Positions 22,888 to 36,215 of a stretch of 64,000 nucleotides of DNA are shown piece after piece. A model generated the notes under the pieces. The model did no database searches. It had not been told where the DNA came from and saw only the letters and a list, made by a program, of their open reading frames with translations. Source of the stretch: Bugula neritina (lineage: Eukaryota > Bryozoa > Gymnolaemata > Cheilostomatida > Bugulidae); the NCBI GenBank assembly GCA_964035545.1, contig OZ037766.1, positions 8,317,722 through 8,381,721 on the forward strand, read 5' to 3'. A program made the position numbers and the translations under genes. Every line of letters starts with the position of its first letter. The stretch's first letter is position 1.

Positions 22888-25800
22888 ATGTTAGGTTTGA
22901 GAAGGAGATTACTTCAAGTTCATGGTAAACCTCAGGTAAATATTATCTCTTATTATGACTTGACGTCGTGTTTGACCTATCAATTGGTAACTAATATATT
23001 TAATGTTTGCAGTATACAGGGCTGGATCCAGGTCCCTTTGACTTGAATTTTCTTTACTTGCGAAAATAATTGACTTGGCTCAACTTGACTTGAAGTTTTC
23101 AAGTCATTTTATATATAATGACTCAAGCCATTAATTAATTGGTTTGACTTGATAGGTTGCTGACTAGAATATGCATTTAGTTGACTTGTTTGCTTGATTT
23201 GCTTTGCCCCTGACTTGACCTATTGTGACTTCAACTTAGCTCTGCTATTGTAATAACATTTATACTAATTTCCTAACAGTTACTGTTGGTTTTTTTGAAG
23301 TAAATTTTGTTTGTCAAGTAATAACTTGAATCAACATGTATGATTCATCATGCAATGCATTGAAACTATAATGAAGTGTTAATATGCTCACTACAACATG
23401 CATAGAGCCATTGTGTCCCTAAATACTATTGTTATGAAGAGTTGAGAAATCTTACAGATATTACAGTAGTTTTCCAGTTGCACTAAAAAGTATATGCAAA
23501 TTTAAAGAATCTTTTGTGTTTCGATTCTAACAATAGATATTTTCTAAAGGCTGTAAATTTCAGAAATAACTTTTGAAAAGCTTTATGTTTAATGACTAAA
23601 CAACTATTTAAAAATTACGTGAAATCTTTATAAGTTAAGTTCTTATTTTAAAAACTTATTCTATGGTTTAGAACCACAACATGATACAAACATCATTTCT
23701 CAACATAAGGTAAAAAATTTGAAAAACCATTTAATGTCACCATAATGATGTCTTTTTATAAGTGTTGATTTCTTACATGCTGTAAAATATACTTCTTTAT
23801 TTTTGTAGAAATCTGACACGTCTCTGTTAGCTCAATTTTACTATGCAGATGTTGAGTTGTGCACAGTGGCTGCTGAATTAGATAGCTTTGATGGAAGAAA
23901 AAACCCAGCCAGATGTGCTGCTCTGGTGGCTCAATTGCGACAGGTTGTATTTCTAATCTGTAACTCTTGATATCTATAAGCTATCTATATATCTATAAGC
24001 TACCTATATGTGTAAGCTATCTATATGTGTAAGCTATTTATATGTTTAAGTTATATCTATGTGTATAAGCTCTATTTCTGGCTTTTATGAAATTTTGTGT
24101 TAGTGTGCTATAATTTTGAATTATGATTGAAGTTTGTTGACATATAATTTTTTTGACTGTTTTCTGTTTGGTCCAGTGTCAAGATAAAGTGCTGAAGCTT
24201 ATGCAATCAATGATGGATGATGTAATAAAAGATGAACGAGCTTCCAGAGATTTTAGAGTTAAATATCCAGAAGATTTAATACAGGATGGACTTGCTGGAC
24301 AACTCTGGTTTGGGGCAGAGGTTGGTTTTGGTCTTTTGACAAGCAAGTAAAACTATAGTTGTCATTCAAAGTATTGTATGCTGCTGTAGCTAAAAGCGAT
24401 TTTGGATTTAACAGTAGAACTCTGCATAAAACAGCGTTTAAGTAACATCATTATTTTATTGGTAGGTAAACTAGTAAAAGTTAGTATAAAAAATATGCAA
24501 ATCGAAATATATCTTAGCATTTTTTTTAAACTTTAAGAATGTATGGCTGATTGTACGTAGGTATCCTTAATAAGTTGATGTGTTGTGCATAAAAATATCA
24601 AAATAATAGGCCAACTTAAAATGTTGTTCGGGGAATATAATTATCATACTTGTATTTATATTGATAACAATGTATGAGCAAAACGTTCACATTCTACTGT
24701 TGATATCACAGTAATCATTTGGTAAAATAATTGATGAAAATGTGTCAATTTTAAGTGAAAGTGAAAACTTTAGCATATATGAAATTTGGATTAACAATTG
24801 ATTATAGTGGTGTGTTTGCAGAATAATAACTTGCCAACTACAGCATTATAATCACCTATACAAATAGTGCGACCCAATACTTGCATCACGGTTTCAAAAG
24901 ACAATGTCAGTTCATTTATCACTTTTTAGATATAGAATAGTTTATATTTTATTGAAATGGTAGACTAAAATGGTCATGTTTATTCAATATTGTTTTCCCA
25001 TCATCAATGTCAGGTGCAAGTTACGATACCTTGTTAATATTACTGTGTTAGTATGTACACACATACATTAATATATGTACCGTCACTCATGTTTTGAAAC
25101 TATTTCTACTAAATTTCAAATTCTTTTGCGTAGGTATACATGTACATATAAGGACAGTGACATAACAAGTTTACTTCATAATTAACAATCAAGCAATGAA
25201 GAAAGTTGCTGAAAGATTCATTTTTAGTATTGTTTTCATATATATTTTTGTCAAACAGCTAGAGATTGTATAGTTTACAATAAATATCTATTTATTGTAA
25301 ATTTTAATCACCATATGCCAAATTTGTTGATAATTAAATTTTTGACCTAATATTTTGAAAACAAGACATCTCATATACAATGTGATATTTCAGTGTCTTG
25401 CTGCTGGGTCAAGTATTCTAAATCGTGAAATAGAAAGCGAAAGCATGCGGCCAATGGCAAAGAGTCTAACAAAGCAACTTGATTTGCTCAGACAACTTTT
25501 GCGAGACCAAAGTATCAGAGACCCACTTAGTTTTCCAGATAAAATCAAAACAGCTTTTGTTAAGTTTGACCAAACTTTTGCTGACTTTGAGTTGAGGTGA
25601 GTGCTTTATACTGCATGCGTAAGTTTATGTGTGTACACTACATATTTTTAAAAAAAAACTTAGATCTTTTTTATTTCATTTTAATTCCGTTAGTCCTGAT
25701 CTTAAAGATGTTTTAATGCCAGGGTAGTAGTAATTGACATAAAAAATATAATCATATCCAAGTTGTAATAGTTTTACATATCAAATTTGTCGTAGTAAAA

Positions 25801-28800
25801 CCTTACGTCATTCTTTGTGCCATTTTAGTAATATGATATGCTGTTTTGTGGATCTTCTGTAAAGCTGTTTATGATTTGTCACTTTACTTCTTAGAAGTTA
25901 CTGCATTTTGCTAGCATTCCTTTGTTTGCTATACTTTGCAATGCATATAATGATTCAATGCAGTGTCACGCCCAAAAAAAACCTCTGATTCTTTTTAACT
26001 CCTAAAAAATGTCATTAAAAGAAGCCAATCTGATGGATTTTGTACTAATATTAATAAGTTTTTATGGTAATCAATTAATTCCTTTAATATACACATATAT
26101 GCTATTTTCTAGTTTCTAAACAATTGCCGTTTATAATTCTCAATGGCAACTGAGAATAATAAGATTTCAGTGTCTTATCTCTTGCTATAAATTACAAGTT
26201 TACTTATTTCCTGGTGTGATTTCACTCACTTACTAGCCTTCTATTATTAGCAGAATGTTTCAAAATAATATAATAAATGAGCTATTTATAATCATTGCAG
26301 CTATGTGAGTGCCATGGTGCCTGTGAAGACCATGAAAGAGTATGACATGTCTCAGGAAGTCACTGTTCTGTTTAGTGAGACAGTTCATAGGTATTTCAAT
26401 ATCACATTTCAATGTCATTGTTATTATTAGTAGCAGTTTCAGTGATCCGAATAGAGTAGGTGCATTCATACTGGTGGCTTAAAGTAACAGCAGGAGCAGT
26501 TGCAGTAAGTGTATGATGGCAGGGATAACATTAACTGCGCAACAACTGCAGTGTTGGCTGTATTTGTTGTAGGATATATTTATAATACTTATGGGATTTA
26601 ATAGATACATACAGAGGTGTCTAGTCTTTCATTATAACTCTTTGTCATAATTATATTTTGATGAATGTCATACATACCAGTTTGTGAGTGTGAATTAATT
26701 ATCATGTTGCACGTAGATATTGTATGCATATTCTATACAACATGCAGAGCCCTTGGACATGGACTCATAACTAGCGATATGTTGGAGTACTATGACCCTG
26801 TGCTCATGTTCACCATACCTAGACTCGCTATTGTCACGGGACTCGTTATATACCCAAAGGGTCCGTTAAACCCGGAGAGGAAATCAGCAGACATGTCTGA
26901 GATGTTTCGGCCCTTTCAGAGTCTTCTGAAAAGAATCAGGTACTCATAGAAAAGAATACATCAGTGCTTTGAGTGGGACTTTGTAACCACACTTGTTTAG
27001 TCTGGGATATGTTTATACCGATTCTGGTGATTGAGACAGTACAATATTATAGTATATTTTAATCATCATATTAATTTATATTTCTACTTTTATTTATCTG
27101 TAATTGTCAACCTTTGTGGCTAGTAATAAATCATTTTTGATTAGACTTACGTCAATGCCCTCCTTAAAAGTGTCGTGATAGCACAACAGTAACTTTTAGA
27201 TTTTTTTATATTAGGTAAATAATATAGTGAATTGCCTATAATATGATCGAAGCTGGTTTTGGTAGCAGGTTTAACTTTATCTCTTGTATATTCTCATTGA
27301 TTTCTCAATAGGGAGCTCCTGTGGTCCTTACGGCACGAAGAACTGAAGTATCTTGAGAGATATCTCTGTAATCTGGAAGAATTTCCTGAAAAGCAATCTC
27401 AAATATCTGTCAATACAGAATGTGTTGTCGAGCATCACAAAACTGAAAACAAACCTTGTCAGTCTGTTCAACACCAGTTTGAGATGCCCAGTCCGGCTTC
27501 AACTAGTTTGTTTAATGACATCTCCAATCTCAATGATCTTCCTTTAAATCAAATTTCAAATGCAAATGTAGTAACTGGTAGGAGTAGCATTGACTCTACC
27601 GTTCTAGACATCAGTGTCCCTCAGGATAATCAAAGCAATGGTCAGCTGGGTGATGAACCACCTTCTACTCACAGTGACCACCAAGAAGCTGGTGCATTCA
27701 CAGTTTCACCTAATAGTCCTCTCAACGATGTTACCAGATCTCCACCTTCCGCTGTAATAATCAATGACCCAGAGTCCGGCGTGGCTAGACTAAGGATAGT
27801 TGACTCGACGCAAGCTCCAGTTACATATGATGCCGAAGCAGTGGCAGCAGAGAGCAATGTTGAGTTGGTCAGCTTTTCAGACTCAAAACATGACTCACAT
27901 CAGACTCATCAGTCAGAGTTTGCGTTTAACTTACCCAACTCTAATCAACATAGCGGCGTAGATGATGCTGAGGTCTCTATGGCAGCATCAGTGGAGACGC
28001 TAGCATCTGGTAATACAGAAAGTAGTGTGGGAGGTAGAGCGCCGGGCTGTGTCACTCTCCATAGGGCCATATCACAAGAGCCTGGCACGGCCAACACTCC
28101 ACTGTTAGGTGAAGAAGTTAATCAGCATTACTCAGATTCTTCATCTGATTCGTCGGGTATGACTCCAGGGTATTTAAGTGACATGGACTCCTCGTCTAGT
28201 TCTGATGAATTTGAAGGTCAAGGTGACGGTCAACGGCGGCAAGCGTTTAGAAAACTCATCAATACTAAATCAGAGAATTTAAAGAAACCTCATAAAAACA
28301 CGGAAGAACTAATCCAACGACTATTCGTCTGTATATCAGGTAGTACTGTGGTATTTTTTTTATCTAGATTATGTTTCTAATTTTTATGACTTTTTTGTGA
28401 ACTTGCAAATTTTCATGACTGCTTTAAATGCATTATTTTTGTCATTCGCTAATATTTACTTTAGGTGTGGCTGATCAATTGCAATCAAACTTTGCATGTG
28501 ATTTGAGAAACATCCTCAAATGTGTATTCGAGTTGCATAATAGTGATCCAGATCTTGCTTTGTCATCTGATAAACAAAAACTTCCTACCATAACAACTTT
28601 ACCTCAAGGTAAACTAATATATTTCTGTTAGCAATGACTTAGCTCAAAATTTATAATTTTGTAATGTTTTACATATCAAACTCTTTGCTCGATTTTTATT
28701 ATCAACATTTTCAAATTGAATTTGGTTTGTTAAGATTGTTTATACTTTGTTGCATTTTTTTGATATTATATTTTTTCAAAATTTTTATATTTAGCTCCAC

Positions 28801-29839
28801 CGACATGGATTCCTGATTCTGAGATGGATAACTGCTGCTCGTGCAAGCTTCCTTTCACCATCCTTCGTAGGAGACATCACTGTAGAAATTGTGGACTTGT
28901 AAGTATTAATTTACTTTCTAGTGTGTTTTTATGTTTAGGGCTTATCTTCTCTGTGAGTCTTTACAACTCAGGAGGCTTCAGCAGATAAATCTTGTCTATC
29001 TTTGAGTTTGATAGAGTTATATGTAAAGTCTTGTGTTATATAATAGGTGAGATAACTCTAACTAACATGTAACTCATGTAGTTATGACTTTTAACTCATC
29101 GTTGAAGTTACGATAAAATCTGTTGGTTTCATGTTATGTTTTTTTAGATTATCTTTAATCTCAAACTATGACTTTTTGTTTCAATTATTTTTACGTTATA
29201 AAATTAAAGTTGGTTATTCAAAATTTATATTAGCTTCTAGTTTAAACTGTTGGAATAATATCGATTGGCATAGCTAATAATTTTATAATGATATACATAA
29301 TAATACTATAATATACTATTTAAATATTTATTGATTTCAAATGTAATAGTTTAAGTTCTAAGAAATTCCTGTTTTGTAATATAAGTCATCTTCTGTTTTT
29401 TAAACTTCAAAAGTAAAATGTGGTTTTGAACATTATTTTTAGCAAAAGCTATATTTTCAATTAATTTTTTTATTAGATCAACTTTTTATGAATTATTTGT
29501 ATATAAAGAGTTGTCCTAGTTAATGCTAGAGGAAGTGAAGTTTTTTTCCTTTTGAACATATAGTGACACAGTCAGCATCACTATGCATCTATTTATTAGT
29601 GGATTTTAATATATGTATTCCTATTTTTACAACTTATTTCACATGTGTGTAATCATTTTATGTCTTTTTTATAGATATTTTGTGGGAGATGTACAGCTAA
29701 CACCGCCCCACTACCACATATCGGTTACAATCATGCAGTGAGAATTTGTAACAAGTGTTACGTTTATCGAGTAAATCCCTTCTTTATGGACACTGGTGAA
29801 GAACCATACAATTCTACCACTAGTCGAGTACATTCCTAA
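22888..29839 (+). CDS. ZFYVE28: Lateral signaling target protein 2 homologue (FYVE zinc finger)
   Basis: Ten exons join to 750 residues: 22888-22935, 23809-23943, 24177-24320, 25394-25596, 26301-26390, 26748-26939, 27312-28339, 28465-28608, 28795-28898, 29675-29839. The N-terminal LST-2 domain is strongly conserved ([61 protein letters not shown]). A long Ser/Asp-rich disordered middle follows (exon 7), then [14 protein letters not shown] and a C-terminal FYVE finger with [30 protein letters not shown] and RICNKCY, giving the four CxxC zinc pairs and the basic PI3P-binding motif. LST-2 proteins act on endosomes to limit EGFR-type receptor signalling. The first exon is short (16 codons) but ends in a good donor in frame. 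AATAAA near 30497 is a candidate poly(A) signal. Confidence 0.95.
23017..23244. mobile_element. Possible hAT-type MITE rich in TTGACTTG words, LST-2 intron 1
   Basis: The block begins CAGGGCTGGATCCAGG, a hAT-like end, and finishes TTAGCTCTG, whose complement starts CAGAGCTAA. The interior has many copies of TTGACTTG or its complement. No clean 8-bp duplication is visible, so the assignment is tentative. Confidence 0.35.
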
Positions 29840-30642
29840 GCACACAAGTTTTCTGCATTCAAATATCTATTATAATGCTGCATTATTTAATTGGTTTTTA
29901 AGCTACACAATTTTTTTATAATCAGTGATTAACCAGCATATATGTTACTTTCTTATAACTAAGAAGTTAGTGTAGAGTGTTGAAGGTGTAGTATTTGTCA
30001 TGCTACTTAAAACCACTTAAACTATGAGACTTGAGTGACATTTGTTACCAAATACCTATATTGGTGACTTTAGATTTAAAATATTAATTTTATCTCATTA
30101 TAATTGTGGCCATCTTTTAAACTATTCATTTTACCAAATGAAATACTTTGACATTAGTTGTTATGGATGCAATTATCATATACAGAATAATTCCAAACTT
30201 GCACAGGCTTTGTAGTCTTCAACGAAGGAGAATATTTTTTTAATTAGTTATTTTGTACCATCATTTATTTCTATAAACATGCTTATGTATTTAAACATTG
30301 CTGCTTGCATTTAAACTTGATATTAAATATGCTAGTGTTTTTTCCTGTACTTTTTTACCATTTTTGTAATAATGTTCATAATTTTTTATTTTCAAAACTG
30401 ATTGATGGTTTGTGAACCTGTCATTTAAAGTGTAGCGATTTATTATGCGAAGCATTTGTATAATTTCTAAAGAAGCATACTGAGTATTGGAAACTAATAA
30501 ATTTATTTAAAAAAACATTAAGACTAAGAAAACTATGAAGTGAGAGAAAAGAGCAAAAGTATCAAAATGAAACAGTGGCACTAAAGTAATGTGCCAGATT
30601 TGGCTATTTTATAAAATGTCTCAAATCTAACACCCCTCTAGG
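29840..30642. other. LST-2 3' UTR and spacer
   Basis: AT-rich sequence with no ORF of interest. It includes AATAAA near 30497 and ends at the left target-site duplication of the hAT-like element (30635-30642). Confidence 0.5.
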
Positions 30643-31841
30643 CAGGGATGTAGTGGTACCCATACGGTCCCATACGCCGTATGGCCTAGAAGAAAATAGA
30701 CTGTTCTTGGCCATACGCCCGTATGGGCATATATTTTTTGAAAGTGTTAGTGATTAGTGCACAGGATAGTTAGGGCATCCTCACTGAGAATATCATAAAT
30801 TTCGCTCACAATCTAGCTTAAGTTCTTGTTATGTTAATGCTATGTGGGTGGCATGCGTGTTGCCTACTTGTGATTGTTTAGCCTGAGATTACACTATGAA
30901 TACTATGCAGCTATCAACATTGCATCTTCTTATCTCGACGTGTTCACTGAAGCGCGAAGTGCTGTGCATTGGTGATTACTAAGGAAAAAATCTTTGATTT
31001 TCAGTGTATAAATCACTAACTTGTAGAAAATCTATGAAGGCTATTGAAAAGATTGAACAAAAAATTTACCATGCATAAATTTCTCAGGTTTCCGACAGTG
31101 TTTGTTCTATTCGAATACCATGCTTTCCTGCTGAGATATTTGGCAGGGATTGAAAAATAAATTTTTCAGGTAAAATTGGCCAAAAATGGGTAGATTTTTG
31201 TCGATAACTTTGCAAAAAAATATTGAAAACTCAAAAAAGCAGGTGCGCTCTGAGGAACAGGAAGATCTAAAACATGGTTTTTAAATTTTAATTCTAGCAC
31301 AATTAAGTGAGGTTTTATTTGGCAGGACTGAATTCTTATAATATACCAATAATGTGGCCTCAGCAAGGCACTGACAGCTAGAAGGTGGCCCTTATCTATC
31401 TTGTGTGAGCTTACATTTTGTCAATAAGCAATGGAATTTGGAAAAAACCAACATGAAATCCAGAAATAAAATCAAAATGTCTTCAAGAAACAGTACCAGG
31501 TGTGTAGGGGAGGCTAATGAAAATTTATCACTGAGGTCTACAGGTACTATATCCACATTTTTGTCAAAAACCTAGCATTATTGCATGTTAATTATCAATG
31601 CAATAAGGTTTTGCAAACTGTACACCACCATAAGTAACCTTTTATGTTTGATTGTACTAACGTCTGGCTTTACATTTAATCATCTTGTAGGTTAACACAT
31701 ATTAAACCTGTCAAATTTGTTCTTGTGGAGTAAATTTCCTTGATGTATTTAGTGGAAGCTCAGGGGGGAGGTTTATTTTAAAACCAAGTTAACATACTCT
31801 TCTTGGGTGTGCTTTATTGTGTGTAAGGAGGTGTGGCGGTA

Positions 31842-33173
31842 GGGGTAACGGGGGCACAACGATCATAGGGGTACAAAAAGCCGGCCAAATTGTGCGAGAA
31901 CTTATTATTGACCTAGAGTTGTGATTTTTTTTTCATAAAAAGATATTGACATAATTATTCAGCCTTTGTAGTTTCAACACTTGCGGAACATACGTGTTGG
32001 AAAGGCGAGTAAAAAACTGTTTTTACCTACTTTTTGTAAATTTTTTAGGATGTCGTTAAAGCTTTATAACTTTTTACACTCAAAGGCAAGAAGCCTAGAT
32101 TTTACTAATATTGTTGCCATTGCTTGTCTCTACATTTCTTAACTAGTATAACAGCCAACACTGAAATAAATTTTCATTGACGCACATTTATTTTCAATTT
32201 GGCCACACGGGGCACAATGGGCCACGCTGACCGGGGCACAATGGGCCACCTGATTATTGCACCCTGATCACTGTTATTAGTTTGTTTGCCAAAAAGGTTC
32301 GTTGAAATGTTACTAAAATCTATAGATATAGCCATTTCTGACCTTTTTGTAAAATATCAAAGACATCATGGTAAGACTACAAAACTACAAGTTGAAGCTC
32401 CCCTAATATATATATATATCTGGTGAGGTTAAAGCTTTGCCATTTTATACATAATACGAAACACTCTGCTGTTACTACTAGTAGATAGTCATGATAATCA
32501 TTATATATTACACCATTGAGAGAATATACATGTATTTGACTAAAATAAATTGTGATTTGCTCATTTGCTCCCCCCTCTCCCTTCCGTACTCCAGTCACAA
32601 ACCTCAGCCATGCATGCACCTTAGCTACAGTTCATAGAAAAAAGTCCACTCGGAATTTTATAGTACATGTTACTAAAGTTTTTTCTGATGAAAGTTCCTG
32701 TGAAGTGAAAATAGAAAAAAACATTTTTAGTTCTAAACAGTAATGAAACTGGTACCGTAGAAATGAGTGATGTGCGCTTGATTTTGTCTCCCCTTGTTAT
32801 CTGTGGTGGTACAAACTGTACAGCTAAAACATGAATTTTGCTGTAGATCTGAAAGAGTATCTTTATTTATTTGTAATATTAAATAAATAAAGATCAGATG
32901 TAACAAAATACGCAAAATTTCAATATATTTGTTGTGTCCCACCCAGCGTCCCATTGTACCCGGTACCGGAGCACAATGGGCCAATTTTTTCGTCATGAAA
33001 ATTTCATTATTCTGAAAGTTGTGAGAGAGATAGAAACAACAAACTGGTACCTGTAATAGACAACAGATGCAGCATTAAGACTAGAGATTATTGAACTATT
33101 AATTTGAAAAACAGACTGATGGGAGCAACAAATGCAAAATTCGGCCCGTTGTGCCCCCCCCCCCCATTACCCC
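31842..33173. mobile_element. Nested DNA transposon with GGGGTAAYGGGGG termini
   Basis: The left end is GGGGTAACGGGGGCACAAC. The right end, complemented, is GGGGTAATGGGGG with extra Gs, then GGCACAACGGGCC. The dinucleotide TA flanks both sides (31840-31841, 33174-33175), compatible with a TA duplication. GGGGCACAATGGGCC-like motifs recur inside (about 32204, 32236 and 32971). No transposase was recognised. The superfamily is undetermined. Confidence 0.68.
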
Positions 33174-33690
33174 TATCACCTTATGAATTAGACTAGTACT
33201 CTAATAAACTCCAAATAGGTTTTCAACCAATTTCTGCTTGCCAATGAGTTATCAACTCAAATTGCTCTTTATAATTAACCAACACACATTTTCTGATTAG
33301 CAATCTTCCTCTGTTCTGATCTATTATTCTTTTTCTGTGCACGGCACTGTATTAGTTATTTAAAGTAATCAGGTTGCATTTGGAGAGCACTTGTTACCTG
33401 CCTCTATCCTTCCATCTTTTTGAGATATTCAGCAATTTTTCTGTACAGGTTGGACTAAGTGTCAGAATAAACCTAACTGCAGTTGAGTAAGACTACATTA
33501 CATTACATTACAGTCAACAGGTATAGGACAAGACTGAATATTTATATAGTTTGCAGCAATGCCCAGTCGTCATGTAGCTGGTATGGTATGAAAATAATAG
33601 CGAGGTGCACATTTCAACACAAATTTTTTTCAGAAGAATTATAATTCGCAATGGCTTTAAATTGCATAAATTTGCATCAGAAGTGCTCTG

Positions 33691-33760
33691 AGGGCCTCGG
33701 CGGCCGGGGCGCTGCCCCGGACCCCGCCGGGGGCCTAGGCGGCCCCCTGGACCCCCGGCC
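33691..33760. repeat. GC-rich hairpin block near the hAT right end
   Basis: About 70 bases of very high GC within AT-rich DNA, with nested inverted repeats including CCGGGGC-GCT-GCCCCGG (33704-33720) and GGGGGCC...GGCCCCC. It lies inside the transposon, about 40 bases from its right end. Confidence 0.75.
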
Positions 33761-33808
33761 TGAGAGTATGGCCAAGAATATTTTTACCACTACATCCCTG
33801 CCTCTAGG

Positions 33809-36215
33809 TGTTTAACATTTGTCTGTATATCACAGAATGCAAAAATAATCAAAAGCTGCAGGGTTGTAACAGACAATAATATGTACCCTAGCCATGTTTG
33901 GTTGTCAAAATTTTACTCACAAAACCTGAGCAAGTATGCTACTTTACTACATTAATGTCAACAAGCTATGACTTAAATTTTATAACATACAAATTACAAT
34001 GATTGGGTTCATTGTTAGCTAATAACACTTATAAAAGTCTAATGTATTAATAGGGTCTCAAAAATGAATATAAATCATTGGGCCAATAATATAAGAGTTG
34101 CTTCCCCATTTTTATGTTATTTAGGTCAATAAAGCCGACCATGAGCATAGTTGTAGTCAAAATAATGTGATGGGTGGCAAAGTGTTCTCATCATGCCATG
34201 ATTTTAACCAATCAAAATTACACCGAATTATCCTTATCCAATGGTATCCTTGACTGGCTTTCTTTTCCTCTTGTCGGCGTGCTGCAAACCTAACAACCAC
34301 AATGAATTATTAGTAATTTGAATTCCTTCATTCTTATTCTAATTATATGTATTGTATGTTCTAATTTTGAATGATGGTAATTATTATAAAAGAATCAGAC
34401 TGAACATGACAATTATCCGTTTTATACTTTAATAAAACTATGCTGAAAGTGGCGAATATTTACTTCATAATCATAATGATAATCATAAAGTTAAAGTAAT
34501 ACAAATAGAGTAATACTAATAGTAATAGTAATACTAATAGTAATAGTAATACTAATACTAATAGTAATAGTAATACTCGTAGTATTAGTTGTATTTGTAA
34601 TAATGATAATTAATCATGGTTAATCTAATAGTAATAGTAGCTACTAGTACTTATTAGTAATACGTGTACTAATATTAATTGTAAGGGTAAACAGTAAACT
34701 TCATTCATTTAATTTATTTATCTTTGCCCTTTGGGTTTGTGCTATTTTATATTCGTATTTATATTAATATTATGATTTATGTAACTTATATCAGATAAAT
34801 TATGTCATAGTGATACTGATAGTCATGCCAATATTGAGTGACAGTAAGTATCATTAACATTTACATTTACAGTAATAATCATACTTCTTAAGTAGTTTGG
34901 TTTCGAGTAAAAGTCAGTGTTATGAAAGGCTAAAGTGACTATCACTATGATTTGGTTAAGTCTAATGTTTAAATTTTATTTAGGCCTACTCACTATTACT
35001 ATTTGCTACAATTACAATATTTTATTCATTACTCTAAATTTATTAAGACTTGCTAAAGCTATTCTTGAGTTTTAGTTAACAAAGTAAACGTTGGGTGTCT
35101 AGTGAAAAGAAACCTGTAAATGTATGTCTGTTTACTTTCGCACTCGCAGCAGTGTCCATGTGCATCGATGCTATTATGACTAAGACTTTTAATATAATTT
35201 TATAATATTTAAATGATTGTTGTTTTCATTATTTTTTGTTATTTATTGGCTGCAAGATGTAGATTCTTAAGTCTACTAGCCTTCTTAATATTGCTTTGTC
35301 TGGTTTTGATTAACATAATTTTTAATATGCACATAACTATTTTGGTTGATAATTCCAGAGAACAAAGGTGATATTTATTCCTTTTCAGTTGAGTTTTGGT
35401 AGAACCCTCAAGTTTTCCTTAAATGATATACTTTCTTTAAATTTTCTTATGGTTCAATCAATTTTATGACTCTGTTCTAAATAATCTAAATGATCTGTTG
35501 TATTGAAAAACCATGTATTGGCTTGGCTAGCTGTTCAACTCTAAACATGAGAGGTTTACCATATCCTAATAGTTGCTGAGATTTGATGCTTTAATTGGAC
35601 ATTTGTAGTTTTTATATTGTATCTATTGCATCTGCTAAATACATTTTGTCATTAACATTAGTAATGGTATTAATGCTAGTAGATATAATAATTGTATATA
35701 CTACTTCTCTTTTAAAGATTAGTGAATGTTGTGTGCAAAAGATGTGTGTTTTAATGAAGCAGTTTCATGTCATATCCAAACTTTTACTAAAATTCATTAT
35801 AAATGTTAACTATAAGCTGATGGTCAAGTGGCTAACTTAATTATATTTTTCAACTCAAGTACTTTCTGGCAAGTAAACTACAATCTGCTACTATGCAATT
35901 TTTGTTGACTGGCCGGTGTAAGCTTTACACTTGGACTAAGCCATTCAGGTGAAATATTGATTTTACCAAGGCTTTCTACTTCTAAGTTTGTCACATCTTT
36001 GGTAGCAAGTTTAGCAGCTTATATACCTCCAAAAAGATGTTTTAATAAACGTGAGCTCTTCAATCTTGCTGTGTATCTCAACTATTGTTTGCACTAACGT
36101 TAACATCAAACTGATAAGGCCATTAATGAATGTGTATAATCTGCCTTTATCAAAATAACAATTCATTTTAGTCGCTTTGTAAATTGATACTTTTACATTG
36201 TAGAGCTCCTAAACT
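33809..36215. repeat. Intergenic region with TAATAG-type simple repeats
   Basis: No gene is supported. About 34490-34700 is an array of ACTAATAGTAATAGTA-like words, and similar degenerate words continue to about 35000. The right end contains the splice acceptor (acattgtag) just before the reductase ATG, so an unplaced 5' UTR exon of that gene lies here. Confidence 0.55.

Larger units (their letters stand above)
30643..33800. mobile_element. hAT-superfamily-like DNA transposon, non-coding remnant
   Basis: The terminal inverted repeats read CAGGGATGTAGTGGTA at both ends, and both ends also carry TTCTTGGCCATAC further in. The element is bounded by identical 8-bp duplications, CCTCTAGG, at 30635-30642 and 33801-33808. 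A CAGGG start plus an 8-bp duplication is typical of hAT elements. No transposase-like ORF was found in the 3,158 bases, so it appears non-autonomous or decayed. CCATACG-type subterminal repeats occur near the left end, and a GC-rich hairpin block (33691-33760) near the right end. A second element is nested inside. Confidence 0.85.

Noticed and set aside
31166-31366. Minus-strand ORF inside the hAT element as a transposase remnant
   Set aside because: No hAT motifs (dimerisation or RNase H-like blocks) are visible in it.
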